From positions 62,001-126,000 of the forward strand of contig NZ_PXZL01000010.1 of NCBI RefSeq assembly GCF_003013405.1: a DNA stretch of 64,000 nucleotides, written 5' to 3'. A model generated the notes under the pieces. The model worked only from the letters and a program-made list of their open reading frames with translations. It had not been told where the DNA came from and ran no database searches. Below, piece after piece: positions 16,035 to 24,437 of the stretch (position 1 is its first letter; each line of letters starts with the position of its first letter). Source of the DNA: Brevibacillus formosus (GTDB taxonomy: Bacteria > Bacillota > Bacilli > Brevibacillales > Brevibacillaceae). A program made the translations under genes and the position numbers.

Positions 16035-16319
16035 GTGGCTAGAAAAATCCATGGTTTTAGCCCTGAGTTCTCTGACTGGCTCAAGTCAAATAAGGTTTCG
16101 GTCAGAAAGCTGCAAAAAAATCCTGAATCCCTTGGACAGTATTATCAAGAGTGGGCAAAAACAAGCCGAAGGACGAGAAAAGTGTCTCGACCGCCAAGGG
16201 TTTCCAATCTAAACCTGGATATGGATACCATTTTAAATGGTGTACGCATAGCAAACGAGGTCTTCAGAACGTTCCAAGGAACAAATGGGATTGGAAGTAT
16301 GTTTAAAAGGTTTATGTAG
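16035..16319 (+). CDS. Small basic hypothetical protein (94 aa)
   Basis: Not recognised. Strongly basic N-terminal two thirds (KSNKVSVRKLQKNPESL and TSRRTRKVSRPPR) and an amphipathic C-terminal helix ending in MFKRFM. No membrane helix. The GTG at 16035 has GGAGGTGAG upstream. The preceding hairpin separates it from the YjcZ-type gene. The composition would suit a nucleic-acid-binding or spore-core protein, but this is only a composition argument. Confidence 0.65.
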   Translation: MARKIHGFSPEFSDWLKSNKVSVRKLQKNPESLGQYYQEWAKTSRRTRKVSRPPRVSNLNLDMDTILNGVRIANEVFRTFQGTNGIGSMFKRFM

Positions 16320-16342
16320 TGGATCGCGAATCTTGTCGAGAG

Positions 16343-17050
16343 TTATTCTAATAATCCCAGCTCTTGGTAAACCCTGCTGGATACGACACCGTTTGGTATT
16401 AATTTTCGAGCCCGTTGAAATTTCTTTAGAGCTGCAGTTGTCGAGGATCGAAACTTGCCATCGCAGTTTCCATGATAATAACCAGCGCTTTTCAATCGAG
16501 ATTGAATGAGCTGTACATCTCCGCCTACGTCGCCCTCGGCTAAATCTCTAGGATCGTGGCTCAGGTCCCCCAATACATGACCATGAATCGTTACTTTTGT
16601 TCCGAGTGGAATCATCTTGAACAGTTCGATGACGTCGTTGTTTCGCATGCGGATACAACCATGGCTCATATGCTGTCCGATGGAGTGTGGCTTGTTTGTG
16701 CCGTGGATGCCATAAATTCCCCAAGGGACGTTTAAACCTAACCATCGTGGCCCGAATGAGGGTCCCCAATCTTTTCCTTTGGATGTGACTTTGTATTCTC
16801 CAACTGGTGTAGGTGTAGAAGGATTGCCAACTGCAACCGGATAAGTTTTTACTGTTTTTCCATGCTTTTTGACGATTAACTTGTGTTTTCTGGGATAAAC
16901 CTCAATTGTAATAAATCCTTGGTCGCTTATGATTGGTAACGAATGCTCGGCGTAAACGATTTTTTGGCCGATTTCGATAGGAAAGCTTATGGTTAGGAGA
17001 AGAATTGCAGAAAAACAAATGAGCAAGCGAGTTATCGTTCGATTCACCAT
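16343..17050 (-). CDS. L,D-transpeptidase (YkuD) with peptidoglycan-binding domain
   Basis: 235 residues: N-terminal signal or anchor helix (about 8-24), a YkuD catalytic domain with the motif HGT...SHGCIRM (His130 and Cys132 at the active site), and a C-terminal peptidoglycan-binding domain (about 175-233, GDVQLIQSRLKSAGYY). It forms or edits cross-links between meso-diaminopimelate residues in the wall; in Bacillales such enzymes often act in the spore coat or cortex. Convergent with the small basic gene, 23 bp apart. The ribosome site is weak. Confidence 0.93.
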   Translation of the reverse strand: MVNRTITRLLICFSAILLLTISFPIEIGQKIVYAEHSLPIISDQGFITIEVYPRKHKLIVKKHGKTVKTYPVAVGNPSTPTPVGEYKVTSKGKDWGPSFGPRWLGLNVPWGIYGIHGTNKPHSIGQHMSHGCIRMRNNDVIELFKMIPLGTKVTIHGHVLGDLSHDPRDLAEGDVGGDVQLIQSRLKSAGYYHGNCDGKFRSSTTAALKKFQRARKLIPNGVVSSRVYQELGLLE

Positions 17051-17135
17051 TGTCCATGTTCATCCGATCATCTGTTTTTTTCGCAGTACAACTTTAATTT
17101 GTGAATGGAAACAGCATTTTATTCGGGAGCAAGTG

Positions 17136-17166
17136 AAAGCCCTCCTCATCAGAGAAGGGCTGTTTC
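17136..17166 (-). terminator. Probable terminator of glnA
   Basis: On the minus strand AGCCCTT pairs with AGGGCTT just after the glnA stop; the T run is short, so it is only moderately convincing. Confidence 0.5.
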
Positions 17167-17171
17167 TTTGC

Positions 17172-18590
17172 TTATAGGTCGTAATACAACTCATATTCTT
17201 TCGGATTCACTGTCCGCTCTACTTGCTCAATCTCACCGCGTTTTTGTGCAATCCAGCCTTCAATTACTTCTTTTGTGAAGACATTCCCTTCGAGCAAGAA
17301 ATCATGGTCTTGTTCCAGGGCGACAAGTGCTTCTGCGAGAGAGGCGGGAGCGCTCTTGATCTCGTGTTTTTCCGCATCGGACAAGTCGTAGATGTTTTTG
17401 TCCATTGGCCCAAAGCCGAGTTCACGCGGGTCGAGCTTGCGCTTGATTCCATCGAGGCCGGCCATCAGCATAGCGGCAAATGCCAAGTAAGGGTTAGCAG
17501 TAGAGTCCGGTGTGCGGAACTCAATGCGGGACGCTTTTGGCGTAACGGCAGCAATCGGAATCCGAACGGCAGCAGAACGATTTCCTTTGGAGAAGACCAG
17601 ATTCACTGGTGCTTCGTAGCCCGGAACCAGACGCTTGAACGAGTTGGTGCTCGGGTTCGTCAGGGCGATCAGCGCAGGGGCGTGGTGCAAAATACCACCA
17701 ATGTAGTGCAGCGCAGTCTCACTTAGGTTTGCGTAGCCGCCTTGCTCATAAAACAAGGGGGTATCGCCGTTAAACAAACTTTGGTGAACGTGCATGCCAG
17801 ATCCGTTGTCACCAACGATTGGTTTTGGCATGAAAGTAGCTGTTTTGCCGTGTTTTGCAGCTACGTTGCGCACGATGTATTTGAATAGCAATAGATTGTC
17901 TGCTGTACGAGTCAGTGTATCAAAGCGGAAATTAATCTCACCTTGACCCGCTGTTGCCACCTCATGGTGATGACGCTCGACATACAAGCCGCATTTTGTC
18001 ATCAATGTGCACATTTCATTGCGGATATCCATTTGGGAGTCGGTTGGTTGAACAGGGAAGTATCCGCCTTTGTTGCGTACTTTGTAGCCGAGGTTTTGTC
18101 CTTCTTTACCTGTGTTCCAGAAAGCTTCTTCTGAATCGATGTGGAAGAAGGAGCCGGACGGACCAGACGCATAGCGTACGTTGTCAAAGAGGAAGAATTC
18201 GGATTCTGGGCCAAAGTAAGCAGCAGTAGCGAGGCCGGATTGTTGCAGATAGGCTTCAGCCTTGAGAGCAATGCCGCGAGGATCGCGTGTGTAGACGGTG
18301 TTGTCTGGATTGACGATGTTGCAGATGATATTCATGGTTTTGGCTTCTACGAAAGGATCGATGAAGGCGGTTGCCGGATCGGGCATCGCTACCATGTCGC
18401 TTTCCTCAATGGACTTATAGCCGGTTAGACTAGAGCCATCAAATGCGACACCATTGCGGAATGTTCCTTCATCCACCGCGTAGGCAGGAACGGTGACATG
18501 GTGTTGGCGGCCGAGCAGGTCAACGATGCGAAAATCTACATATTCCACTTTTTCTGTGTCAATTGTGGACAAGACTGTTTTCATATCCAA
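17172..18590 (-). CDS. glnA: Glutamine synthetase, GSI-beta type
   Basis: 472 residues; makes glutamine from glutamate, ammonia and ATP. It is longer than the 444-residue GSI-alpha usual in Bacillus and ends like the enterobacterial enzyme (EYELYYDL). It also keeps the adenylylation loop MDKNIYDLS with Tyr at about residue 401, the hallmark of GSI-beta. Catalytic motifs GPESEFF and GSGMHVHQS are present. The start is TTG at 18590, 9 bases after GGAG; an ATG two codons later is too far from it. Upstream lie a good promoter and a perfect GlnR/TnrA box, so nitrogen control is by the Gram-positive regulators even though the enzyme is of the other type. Confidence 0.95.
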   Translation of the reverse strand: MDMKTVLSTIDTEKVEYVDFRIVDLLGRQHHVTVPAYAVDEGTFRNGVAFDGSSLTGYKSIEESDMVAMPDPATAFIDPFVEAKTMNIICNIVNPDNTVYTRDPRGIALKAEAYLQQSGLATAAYFGPESEFFLFDNVRYASGPSGSFFHIDSEEAFWNTGKEGQNLGYKVRNKGGYFPVQPTDSQMDIRNEMCTLMTKCGLYVERHHHEVATAGQGEINFRFDTLTRTADNLLLFKYIVRNVAAKHGKTATFMPKPIVGDNGSGMHVHQSLFNGDTPLFYEQGGYANLSETALHYIGGILHHAPALIALTNPSTNSFKRLVPGYEAPVNLVFSKGNRSAAVRIPIAAVTPKASRIEFRTPDSTANPYLAFAAMLMAGLDGIKRKLDPRELGFGPMDKNIYDLSDAEKHEIKSAPASLAEALVALEQDHDFLLEGNVFTKEVIEGWIAQKRGEIEQVERTVNPKEYELYYDL

Positions 18591-18668
18591 GATGATTCAC
18601 TCCATTCACGAATTAAAGTTAAAGATTCACTATCAACGTTCGGTTTTTCCGTGATTTCCATATTCCGA

Positions 18669-18698
18669 ATTATATCGACAATTCTCATTGTTCGTCAA
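18669..18698 (-). promoter_or_regulatory. glnA promoter
   Basis: On the minus strand: TTGACG (18698-18693), 18-bp spacer, TATAAT (18674-18669), about 80 bp before glnA. Confidence 0.8.
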
Positions 18699-18717
18699 GA
18701 GGTTTTCTTACGTTTGT

Positions 18718-18734
18718 TGTAAGGTTTTCTAACA
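18718..18734 (-). promoter_or_regulatory. GlnR/TnrA-type box upstream of glnA
   Basis: TGTTAGAAAACCTTACA on the minus strand matches TGTNA-N7-TNACA exactly. A degenerate second copy of the AAGAAAACC core (CGTAAGAAAACCT) lies about 22 bp closer to the gene and abuts the -35, the two-site layout known from Bacillus glnRA. Confidence 0.8.
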
Positions 18735-18815
18735 TTATATTGTGGGGTTTAGAAAATGGTTACTTTTTAATAAAATGTAGACAAACCATGACTTATAAAC
18801 GCGGAGGCGATACAA

Positions 18816-19745
18816 ATGAAGGTTCTCGTACTGGGAGCGGGGGGCATTGGCGGTTATTTTGGTGGTAGGCTGGTTGAATCGGGGATAGATGTAACATTTC
18901 TTGTACGCGAACGTAGATACAAACAGCTGCAAGAGCGAGGCTTGCGCATTCAGAGCATTCATGGGGATTTGCTTCTGGAGCAGCCGCAACTGATCCAAGC
19001 GGGTGAGGAAGCAGGTCCATTTGATGTTGTGCTATTGTCCAACAAAGCTTACACGCTGGAAGATAGCGTCGATGCCATTGCTCCCTATGTAGGCGAGGAT
19101 ACGGTCGTCATTCCGCTGTTGAACGGAATCGCGCATATGGAGCTGCTGTGGGATCGTTTTGGTCGGGAGCGCGTGCTCGGGGGTCTTTGTTTCATTGAGA
19201 CGACGCTGAATGCTGATGGGGATGTGGTGCAGACAAGTCCTATTCACGATGCGGTTTTCGGTGAGTGGGAAGGCGGCAAAAGTGAGCGTGTAGATCGAAT
19301 TGAGCAAGCCTTTTCCAAGATCAACGGAACGATGCGTGCAAGCGCAAATATTCAACGGGAAGCCTGGCACAAATACTTGTTTATTGCGACGTTCTCCGGT
19401 ATTACTACATTGATGAATTCCGCGGTTGGACCAATCCGGGATTCGGCTTGGGGTGTAGAGCTGACGCGTCAGCTCGCAGACGAAATCGCTTCTGTCATGA
19501 ACGCTTTGGAGGCACCAATCAAGCCGGATATCGTCGACAAACAGATGGAGACTTTCCAAAATCAGCGTCCCCAAACGAAATCGTCCATGCTGCGTGATAT
19601 GGGAAAAGGTCTTCCGGTGGAGGCAGATCATCTTCAAGGCTATCTCTTGGAGCGAGCAGAACAAAAAGGCTTGTCCACACCACTTTTAAAAGTTGTCTAC
19701 AATAATCTGAAGGTTTACGAACAGAAGCGTGCAGGAGACAAATAA
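18816..19745 (+). CDS. panE: 2-dehydropantoate 2-reductase
   Basis: 309 residues. NADPH-dependent reduction of ketopantoate to pantoate in pantothenate (vitamin B5) synthesis. The N-terminal dinucleotide motif GAGGIGGYFGGRL, the NKAYTLED region and the C-terminal helical domain with WHKYLFIATFSGITTLM fit the ApbA/PanE family. Ribosome site GGAGG upstream of the ATG. It is divergent from glnA and followed by ispH 60 bp downstream. Family members of unknown substrate exist, so the assignment is strong for the fold and good for the reaction. Confidence 0.88.
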   Translation: MKVLVLGAGGIGGYFGGRLVESGIDVTFLVRERRYKQLQERGLRIQSIHGDLLLEQPQLIQAGEEAGPFDVVLLSNKAYTLEDSVDAIAPYVGEDTVVIPLLNGIAHMELLWDRFGRERVLGGLCFIETTLNADGDVVQTSPIHDAVFGEWEGGKSERVDRIEQAFSKINGTMRASANIQREAWHKYLFIATFSGITTLMNSAVGPIRDSAWGVELTRQLADEIASVMNALEAPIKPDIVDKQMETFQNQRPQTKSSMLRDMGKGLPVEADHLQGYLLERAEQKGLSTPLLKVVYNNLKVYEQKRAGDK

Positions 19746-19805
19746 GGTATAATACTGGGTGAAATGTCTTTCGCTCACGCATTATAAAAAGTAGGAGGGG
19801 TAAAG

Positions 19806-20741
19806 ATGGAAGTCATCAAGATTTCACCCCGTGGATATTGTTACGGTGTGGTAGATGCCATGGTATTGGCACTGCGAACAGCGCAAAACTTTGACTTGCC
19901 CCGCCCGATTCATATTTTGGGCATGATCGTACACAATGCTCACGTCGTCGAGGCGTTTGAAAAACAAGGGATAAAAACATTGGATGGAGAAGATCGGCTG
20001 GCTCTCTTGGATCAGGTTCATGAGGGAACGGTAATCTTCACTGCCCATGGCGTGTCTCCTGAGGTCCGCAAGAAAGCACGTGATAAAGGTTTGACCGTCG
20101 TCGACGCGACTTGCCCGGATGTAACGAAGACACATGATTTGATCCGCGAAAAAGTAGCAGAAGGCTATCATGTGCTCTACATCGGGAAAAAAGGACATCC
20201 AGAGCCAGAGGGCGCTATGGGGATCGCGCCGGATCACGTACATCTGGTTCAAAAGCTGGAAGAGCTGGACGCGCTGGAGCTGCCAACAGACAAGCTGATC
20301 GTTACCAACCAGACGACGATGAGCCAATGGGATGTCAAACATCTGATGGACGCCATTCTTAAGCGTTTTCCTGGCGTGGAAGTTCATAATGAAATTTGTC
20401 TCGCTACGCAGGTTCGTCAGGAAGCTGTAGCGGAGCAAGTAGGAGAAGCAGATTTGTGCATCGTCGTAGGCGATCCGCGCAGCAACAACTCCAATCGTTT
20501 GGCACAGGTCTCGGAAGAAATCGCGAATGTTCCGTCGTATCGAATCGCTGATTTGTCTGAGCTGGACATTGAATGGCTGCGTGGAAAGAAAAATGTGGCG
20601 GTTACTTCTGGCGCTTCGACGCCGACTCCATTGACGAAGGAAGTCATCACCTTCTTGGAGCAGTTCGATGAGTTCAACCCGACTACATGGGAGAAAAAAC
20701 GGACCGTCAACATGGCGAAAATATTGCCAACGGTAAAATAA
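19806..20741 (+). CDS. ispH: 4-hydroxy-3-methylbut-2-enyl diphosphate reductase
   Basis: 311 residues; last step of the MEP isoprenoid pathway, producing IPP and DMAPP. The three Fe-S cluster cysteines are visible at Cys12 (GYCYGV), Cys103 (ATCPDV) and Cys198 (EICLATQ), with the FTAHG, TNQTT and RSNNSNRL motifs expected for the active site. A strong AGGAGGGG ribosome site precedes the ATG. It lies directly after panE. Confidence 0.97.
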   Translation: MEVIKISPRGYCYGVVDAMVLALRTAQNFDLPRPIHILGMIVHNAHVVEAFEKQGIKTLDGEDRLALLDQVHEGTVIFTAHGVSPEVRKKARDKGLTVVDATCPDVTKTHDLIREKVAEGYHVLYIGKKGHPEPEGAMGIAPDHVHLVQKLEELDALELPTDKLIVTNQTTMSQWDVKHLMDAILKRFPGVEVHNEICLATQVRQEAVAEQVGEADLCIVVGDPRSNNSNRLAQVSEEIANVPSYRIADLSELDIEWLRGKKNVAVTSGASTPTPLTKEVITFLEQFDEFNPTTWEKKRTVNMAKILPTVK

Positions 20742-20808
20742 ATCATGTAGGCATGCTCTGTGTTATGTTTTCTTACACGGTTAACTAACCTCAAAATAGG
20801 AGAGTTAT

Positions 20809-22029
20809 ATGCCAGAATCACTTTCCGCTTTCGGGCTGGGGGGCGCAAAAGGCAGATACGTTAGTCTTTGCGCCCTTTATCTTTTTATTTACTACGGGCT
20901 TGGCGCTTTTGCTCCGCTCATTACGCAATACTACGAATCCATCCATCTAACCGGGACCCAAATTGGTCTCATCAGTGCAGTTGCGCCGATCGTTTCCATT
21001 GTGGCACAGCCGATGTGGGGTATGATCTGTGATCGCTATCAAATTCGCAAAACTGTGCTGATTCTGACATTGACCATCACCGGGCTGGTGGGACTTCTCT
21101 TTACGGGTGTCTCCACCTTTGTCTACGTCTTCTTGCTCTACATCCTGTTGTCGTTTTTTCAAAGTGCCGTCGTTCCCATCTCAGATAGCTTAGCTCTCGG
21201 TTATGCCAAGGGACATGGCATTCAGTTCGGCGACATTCGCTTGTGGGGAGCAATTGGCTTTGCGCTAGCGGCGTTCATCACCGGTCTTCTCGTTGAGCAG
21301 TGGGGGCCACATGTTCTTTTTTACTCGTTTTGCTCGGCGTTTCTGATTGCCATTCTGTTTCTTCAGAAGGTTTCGGAAGAAGTGACAGAGGCTTCGCGGT
21401 TTCGTGTCAGTATGCTTGCGGGGATAAGAGATTTGGCGCGAATTCCGCGATTTGCGTTGTTTTTGATTTCATCGTTTTGCATGATGGGCTCTGTAAACGC
21501 CAATAATATTTGGTTTTCCTTGTTTTATCAGGATATCGGAGGGACCATTGCTGGGATCGGTCTAGCCTTCTTGTTGTTTGCAGGCAGTGAGGCTCCTTTT
21601 ATGAAGCTGGCGGGTTATATTGTCCGCAGGTGGGGACTGGAGTTGACGCTCTTGCTATCGGCGATTTTTTGCGCGATGCGCTGGTTTTGGTATAGCTCCG
21701 CTCCGAGTACCACTGCCGTGATTACGATGTTCTTTGTGCAGGGGATTTCCGTTGGCTTTTATTTGGCAACGGCAGCCCAATTTGTGCGCGAAAATACGCC
21801 CGCATCCCTTCAGGTGACGGCGCTGGCCATCTTCTTTTCAGTGGGAGGCGGGCTTGGTTCGATGTTTTGCAATTTAGTAGCAGGGTGGATTAAAGATTCA
21901 TTTTCGGTGCTAGCTATTTATTTGTTTTTTGGAATCATCACCACGATCGGGATCATTCCTCTGCTCATGATAAAATTCGGACGGTGGAAGCAAATCTCAC
22001 CAGACGAAGAAGTGCAAGCTAGTCAATGA
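20809..22029 (+). CDS. MFS transporter (MFS_1-like, HcaT/YwbF group)
   Basis: 406 residues with about 12 membrane helices. The loop motif GMICDRYQIRK between helices 2 and 3 and the overall pattern place it in the small MFS_1-like group that includes phenylpropionate and nucleoside transporters. The substrate cannot be told. AGGAGAG precedes the ATG. It follows ispH by about 70 bp and overlaps the end of the convergent cupredoxin-like gene by 11 bp, which is unusual tight packing. Confidence 0.85.
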   Translation: MPESLSAFGLGGAKGRYVSLCALYLFIYYGLGAFAPLITQYYESIHLTGTQIGLISAVAPIVSIVAQPMWGMICDRYQIRKTVLILTLTITGLVGLLFTGVSTFVYVFLLYILLSFFQSAVVPISDSLALGYAKGHGIQFGDIRLWGAIGFALAAFITGLLVEQWGPHVLFYSFCSAFLIAILFLQKVSEEVTEASRFRVSMLAGIRDLARIPRFALFLISSFCMMGSVNANNIWFSLFYQDIGGTIAGIGLAFLLFAGSEAPFMKLAGYIVRRWGLELTLLLSAIFCAMRWFWYSSAPSTTAVITMFFVQGISVGFYLATAAQFVRENTPASLQVTALAIFFSVGGGLGSMFCNLVAGWIKDSFSVLAIYLFFGIITTIGIIPLLMIKFGRWKQISPDEEVQASQ

Positions 22030-22408
22030 CGAGCATGCCTTGGAAGCCTGTTTCCGGATAGCCAGGTGCGTCTGATACGAAATGATACCGACCGCGTTTG
22101 GCGGCTGAAAACTGTAAGAGAGTCGATTGGGTCGGCTTCAATTCTGTGGATGTAAGATTCAGATCACGAATGGATAGATTGTGAGGGCGCGTATCGGTGT
22201 TGACGATCATCAACGAGACGCGCTCTCCTTCGTGTGCAGTCAATTGATTGGGCAAAAAGCCAGCGCTAGAAATCGTAACGGTATGTGTCCGCGTCGCGAC
22301 AGCGTACGAAGCGGGCAGACGATGGTGATGATGTGTCCAAAGTAGCGTTAATGTCACAGCCAGAGCGATGATTGGATAACGTAGCTGCCGATACCAGTGA
22401 CGAGACAT
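22019..22408 (-). CDS. Cupredoxin-fold protein lacking copper ligands
   Basis: About 129 residues: an N-terminal membrane helix (about 12-28), a His-rich stretch (THHHHR), then a cupredoxin-like domain (about 45-129). One potential ligand region, RPHNLSI, is present. The usual C-terminal loop Cys...Pro-Gly-His...Met is replaced: it reads VSDAPGYPETGFQG, so the Cys, His and Met ligands are absent. It is therefore probably not a blue-copper protein, and may have a structural or metal-independent role at the outer face of the membrane. Start at 22408 because AAGGAG precedes it by about 11 bases; the ATG nine codons earlier has none. Confidence 0.75.
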   Translation of the reverse strand: MSRHWYRQLRYPIIALAVTLTLLWTHHHHRLPASYAVATRTHTVTISSAGFLPNQLTAHEGERVSLMIVNTDTRPHNLSIRDLNLTSTELKPTQSTLLQFSAAKRGRYHFVSDAPGYPETGFQGMLVID

Positions 22409-22577
22409 TTTGCTTTCAACTCCTTTGAAGACCATAGCATGGGAAGTTACTATTATCCTGTCCCCGGAGTGAGGGGGATAAACACCTTTTTCCTATTCGG
22501 ATAAACTCAATTACTATCTCTCTTTTATGAGGATTGTCTCGTGTAGGGCTAGCCTACTAACCCCACTGGTCAGCCCC

Positions 22578-22757
22578 ATGTCTTCGGATGGATCCATTTA
22601 CGAGTTGCGCTACAAATACGTCGATCAGTCATTGACGTATTTTTCAAACCTTTTTGGAGGTGCGACTGCCATTAGCGGAACGGGTGGATGGGAAAATGTG
22701 CTTTATTGAATAAAGGGTGGAAGCAAAAAGATTGTTGTGCTGCAACGGTCTTTTTTG
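22578..22757 (+). other. Possible gene remnant with terminator in a 419-bp gap
   Basis: An open frame ending at 22709 encodes a protein-like tail (YFSNLFGGATAISGTGGWE) but has no ribosome site or plausible N-terminus. A good terminator follows: AAAAAGATTGTTG at 22726 pairs with CAACGGTCTTTTTT. The terminator suggests that a gene once ended here. The rest of the gap, 22409-22577, shows nothing I can name. Confidence 0.35.
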
Positions 22758-22768
22758 TGCTGTCTGTA

Positions 22769-22799
22769 ACATATTACTTTGTTACACATAGTAATATGT
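22769..22799. promoter_or_regulatory. Inverted repeat over the padR promoter
   Basis: ACATATTAC (22769-22777) and GTAATATGT (22791-22799), perfect complements 13 bp apart. They overlap a likely promoter (TTGTTA 22779-22784, 17 bp, TATGCT 22802-22807). PadR proteins bind ATGT/ACAT-type repeats, so this is a probable autoregulatory operator. Confidence 0.65.
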
Positions 22800-22827
22800 G
22801 TTATGCTATAGTTGCGAGGTGAATGAG

Positions 22828-23175
22828 ATGAGTGACAGCAGTATCAGCAGTGACATTATCCGGGGTCATATCGATACGATTATTCTCCGTGTCCTGTGTG
22901 ACGGTGATAATTATGGATACGAAATCATCAAAGCGATTTTCAAAAACAGCGGTGGACGTTACGAACTGAAAGAGCCTTCCTTGTATACCAGTCTGAAAAG
23001 ATTAGAGTCAAACAAGCTGATCGCTTCGTATTGGGGAGATGAGAGCCAGGGGGGGAGACGCAAATATTATCAGGTGACAGAAGCAGGGAGAGAGGCGTAC
23101 GAAAAAGCGCTCGCATCCTGGAAAGTCGCCAAAGAATTGATTGACCAGCTCATCGAAAGGCGGGAGGAAGTGTGA
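22828..23175 (+). CDS. PadR family transcriptional regulator
   Basis: 115 residues: a winged helix-turn-helix with the PadR signature (DGDNYGYEIIKAI, LYTSLKRLES, GGRRKYYQVTEAG) and a short C-terminal helix for dimerisation. The start at 22828 has GAGGTG upstream. It heads a three-gene unit with two membrane proteins; the pairing of PadR with HAAS/permease-prefix proteins is common in Firmicutes, where PadR represses its own operon. The palindrome over its promoter supports this. Inducer unknown. Confidence 0.92.
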   Translation: MSDSSISSDIIRGHIDTIILRVLCDGDNYGYEIIKAIFKNSGGRYELKEPSLYTSLKRLESNKLIASYWGDESQGGRRKYYQVTEAGREAYEKALASWKVAKELIDQLIERREEV

Positions 23176-23864
23176 TGGAAAGTTTACAGCACTATGTCGA
23201 TCAATTGTTTCAAAAATATAGAGGGAGTAAACAAATCGAGGAGCTCAAGTGGGAAGTATTAAGCAATCTGGAGGCAAAGGTCGCCGACTTGGTTGCAGAG
23301 GGGCTATCCCTGGATGAAGCGGTGAAAAAAGCAAAGGCCAATCTCCCTTCGATTGATTCGATTATCGGAGAACGCCGCAAAGTCTACATATTTCCACTCA
23401 TGCAAGAACTGTTGCAGCTCGGATTGCTGTACGCACTCATTGCCTGGATTGTGACTATGCCTTTGCGAATTTGGGGCATGGGTATCTTTTTGAACTATGG
23501 TCTGTTTGCGATTTGCAGCCTCATCGGAATCGTCTATTTGATTTTGCTAGGGATCAACCGACCGGCTTCCTCGCAAAATTTGACCAGTATGAATGTACGG
23601 TCTGCCTTTTTTCTGCGGAAAACGGGCTGGATGCTTTGGGTGCTTTATATTGTCGGGACACTCGTTTTTACGACTGCGCTCTATTTTGGCAGCAATCTAT
23701 GGTTTTCAACGCCAGTGAATCTTACTGGACCGTATCAATTCGCTAACATTGCCGTAGCGTATGCGCTGCCTTTTCTATATATCTTCATACCGCTGTGGCT
23801 CCATGCCATTCCGCGGCTTATTCTGAAATACGATGCAGGGGAAGGTGACATCATTGCGAAATAA
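23175..23864 (+). CDS. Membrane protein with permease-prefix/HAAS-like N-terminus
   Basis: 229 residues. The first about 75 residues form a soluble helical domain (VDQLFQKYRGSKQIEELKWE and SLDEAVKKAKANLPSID) typical of proteins encoded beside PadR regulators. Four membrane helices follow (about 75-100, 100-125, 150-172, 185-215). The ATG overlaps the padR stop (TGATG) with GGAGG 7 bases upstream, so translation is coupled. Function unknown; it may be the effector or signalling partner of the operon. Confidence 0.75.
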   Translation: MESLQHYVDQLFQKYRGSKQIEELKWEVLSNLEAKVADLVAEGLSLDEAVKKAKANLPSIDSIIGERRKVYIFPLMQELLQLGLLYALIAWIVTMPLRIWGMGIFLNYGLFAICSLIGIVYLILLGINRPASSQNLTSMNVRSAFFLRKTGWMLWVLYIVGTLVFTTALYFGSNLWFSTPVNLTGPYQFANIAVAYALPFLYIFIPLWLHAIPRLILKYDAGEGDIIAK

Positions 23865-24402
23865 AATAATTCTTGCCTTGGTTCTCATCGGGGTTGTCCT
23901 GTTCATGGTCATTCAGATCGTAATTATCCCGGAGAATGAAGCGCAATCAGAGCAATATCAATTGGCTCAGCAAAGCCCACTGACTCACGATTTGGAATCC
24001 ATTTTGCCATACAAAAACAAGTACATGGGCGCTACTTCGAATCTGGTTATGTTCAATCATCTGCCGTTGGATCAGCTCAAGAGAACCTTTCAGCTTCGTC
24101 CGGAGAAGTTTACGATTGAGATCCATTACGAGGACAAGACGACCGATGTCGAGGCGAAATTGTTCAAGCAAGCGATGCTGTATAACTCCGTGTCAGCCTT
24201 TGCGCTGGTAGATAATTTGCAAACAATCGAATACCGTTTTTCAGATACTACGATTGTTGCCACACGAGTTGCTATTCAAGGACTTTTCGGTGAGGATTTG
24301 GCATCGCTGTTGACGAAAGAAAAGTGGCGGGCAGGTGTGCAGGACAAGTTGCGGGATGACCAATTTGTTGAAGAGGGTATGAAGAAAATAGTGAGTATAT
24401 AG
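23854..24402 (+). CDS. DUF4825-like membrane-anchored protein
   Basis: About 182 residues with one N-terminal membrane helix (IILALVLIGVVLFMVIQIVI) and an extracytoplasmic domain beginning around YKNKYMGATSNLVMF, the type of motif seen in DUF4825 proteins. The start is uncertain: an in-frame ATG at 23833 has no ribosome site, while TTG at 23854 has GGAAGGTG at good spacing and is preferred; either overlaps the end of the previous gene. Third gene of the PadR unit. Function unknown. Confidence 0.7.
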   Translation: MRNKIILALVLIGVVLFMVIQIVIIPENEAQSEQYQLAQQSPLTHDLESILPYKNKYMGATSNLVMFNHLPLDQLKRTFQLRPEKFTIEIHYEDKTTDVEAKLFKQAMLYNSVSAFALVDNLQTIEYRFSDTTIVATRVAIQGLFGEDLASLLTKEKWRAGVQDKLRDDQFVEEGMKKIVSI

Positions 24403-24437
24403 TGAAAGACCGTAAAACGGTAGAGGGGAAATGAGCG

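Noticed and set aside
22527-22709. Full 60-codon frame as a functional gene
   Set aside because: No ribosome site and no recognisable N-terminus; kept only as a possible remnant.
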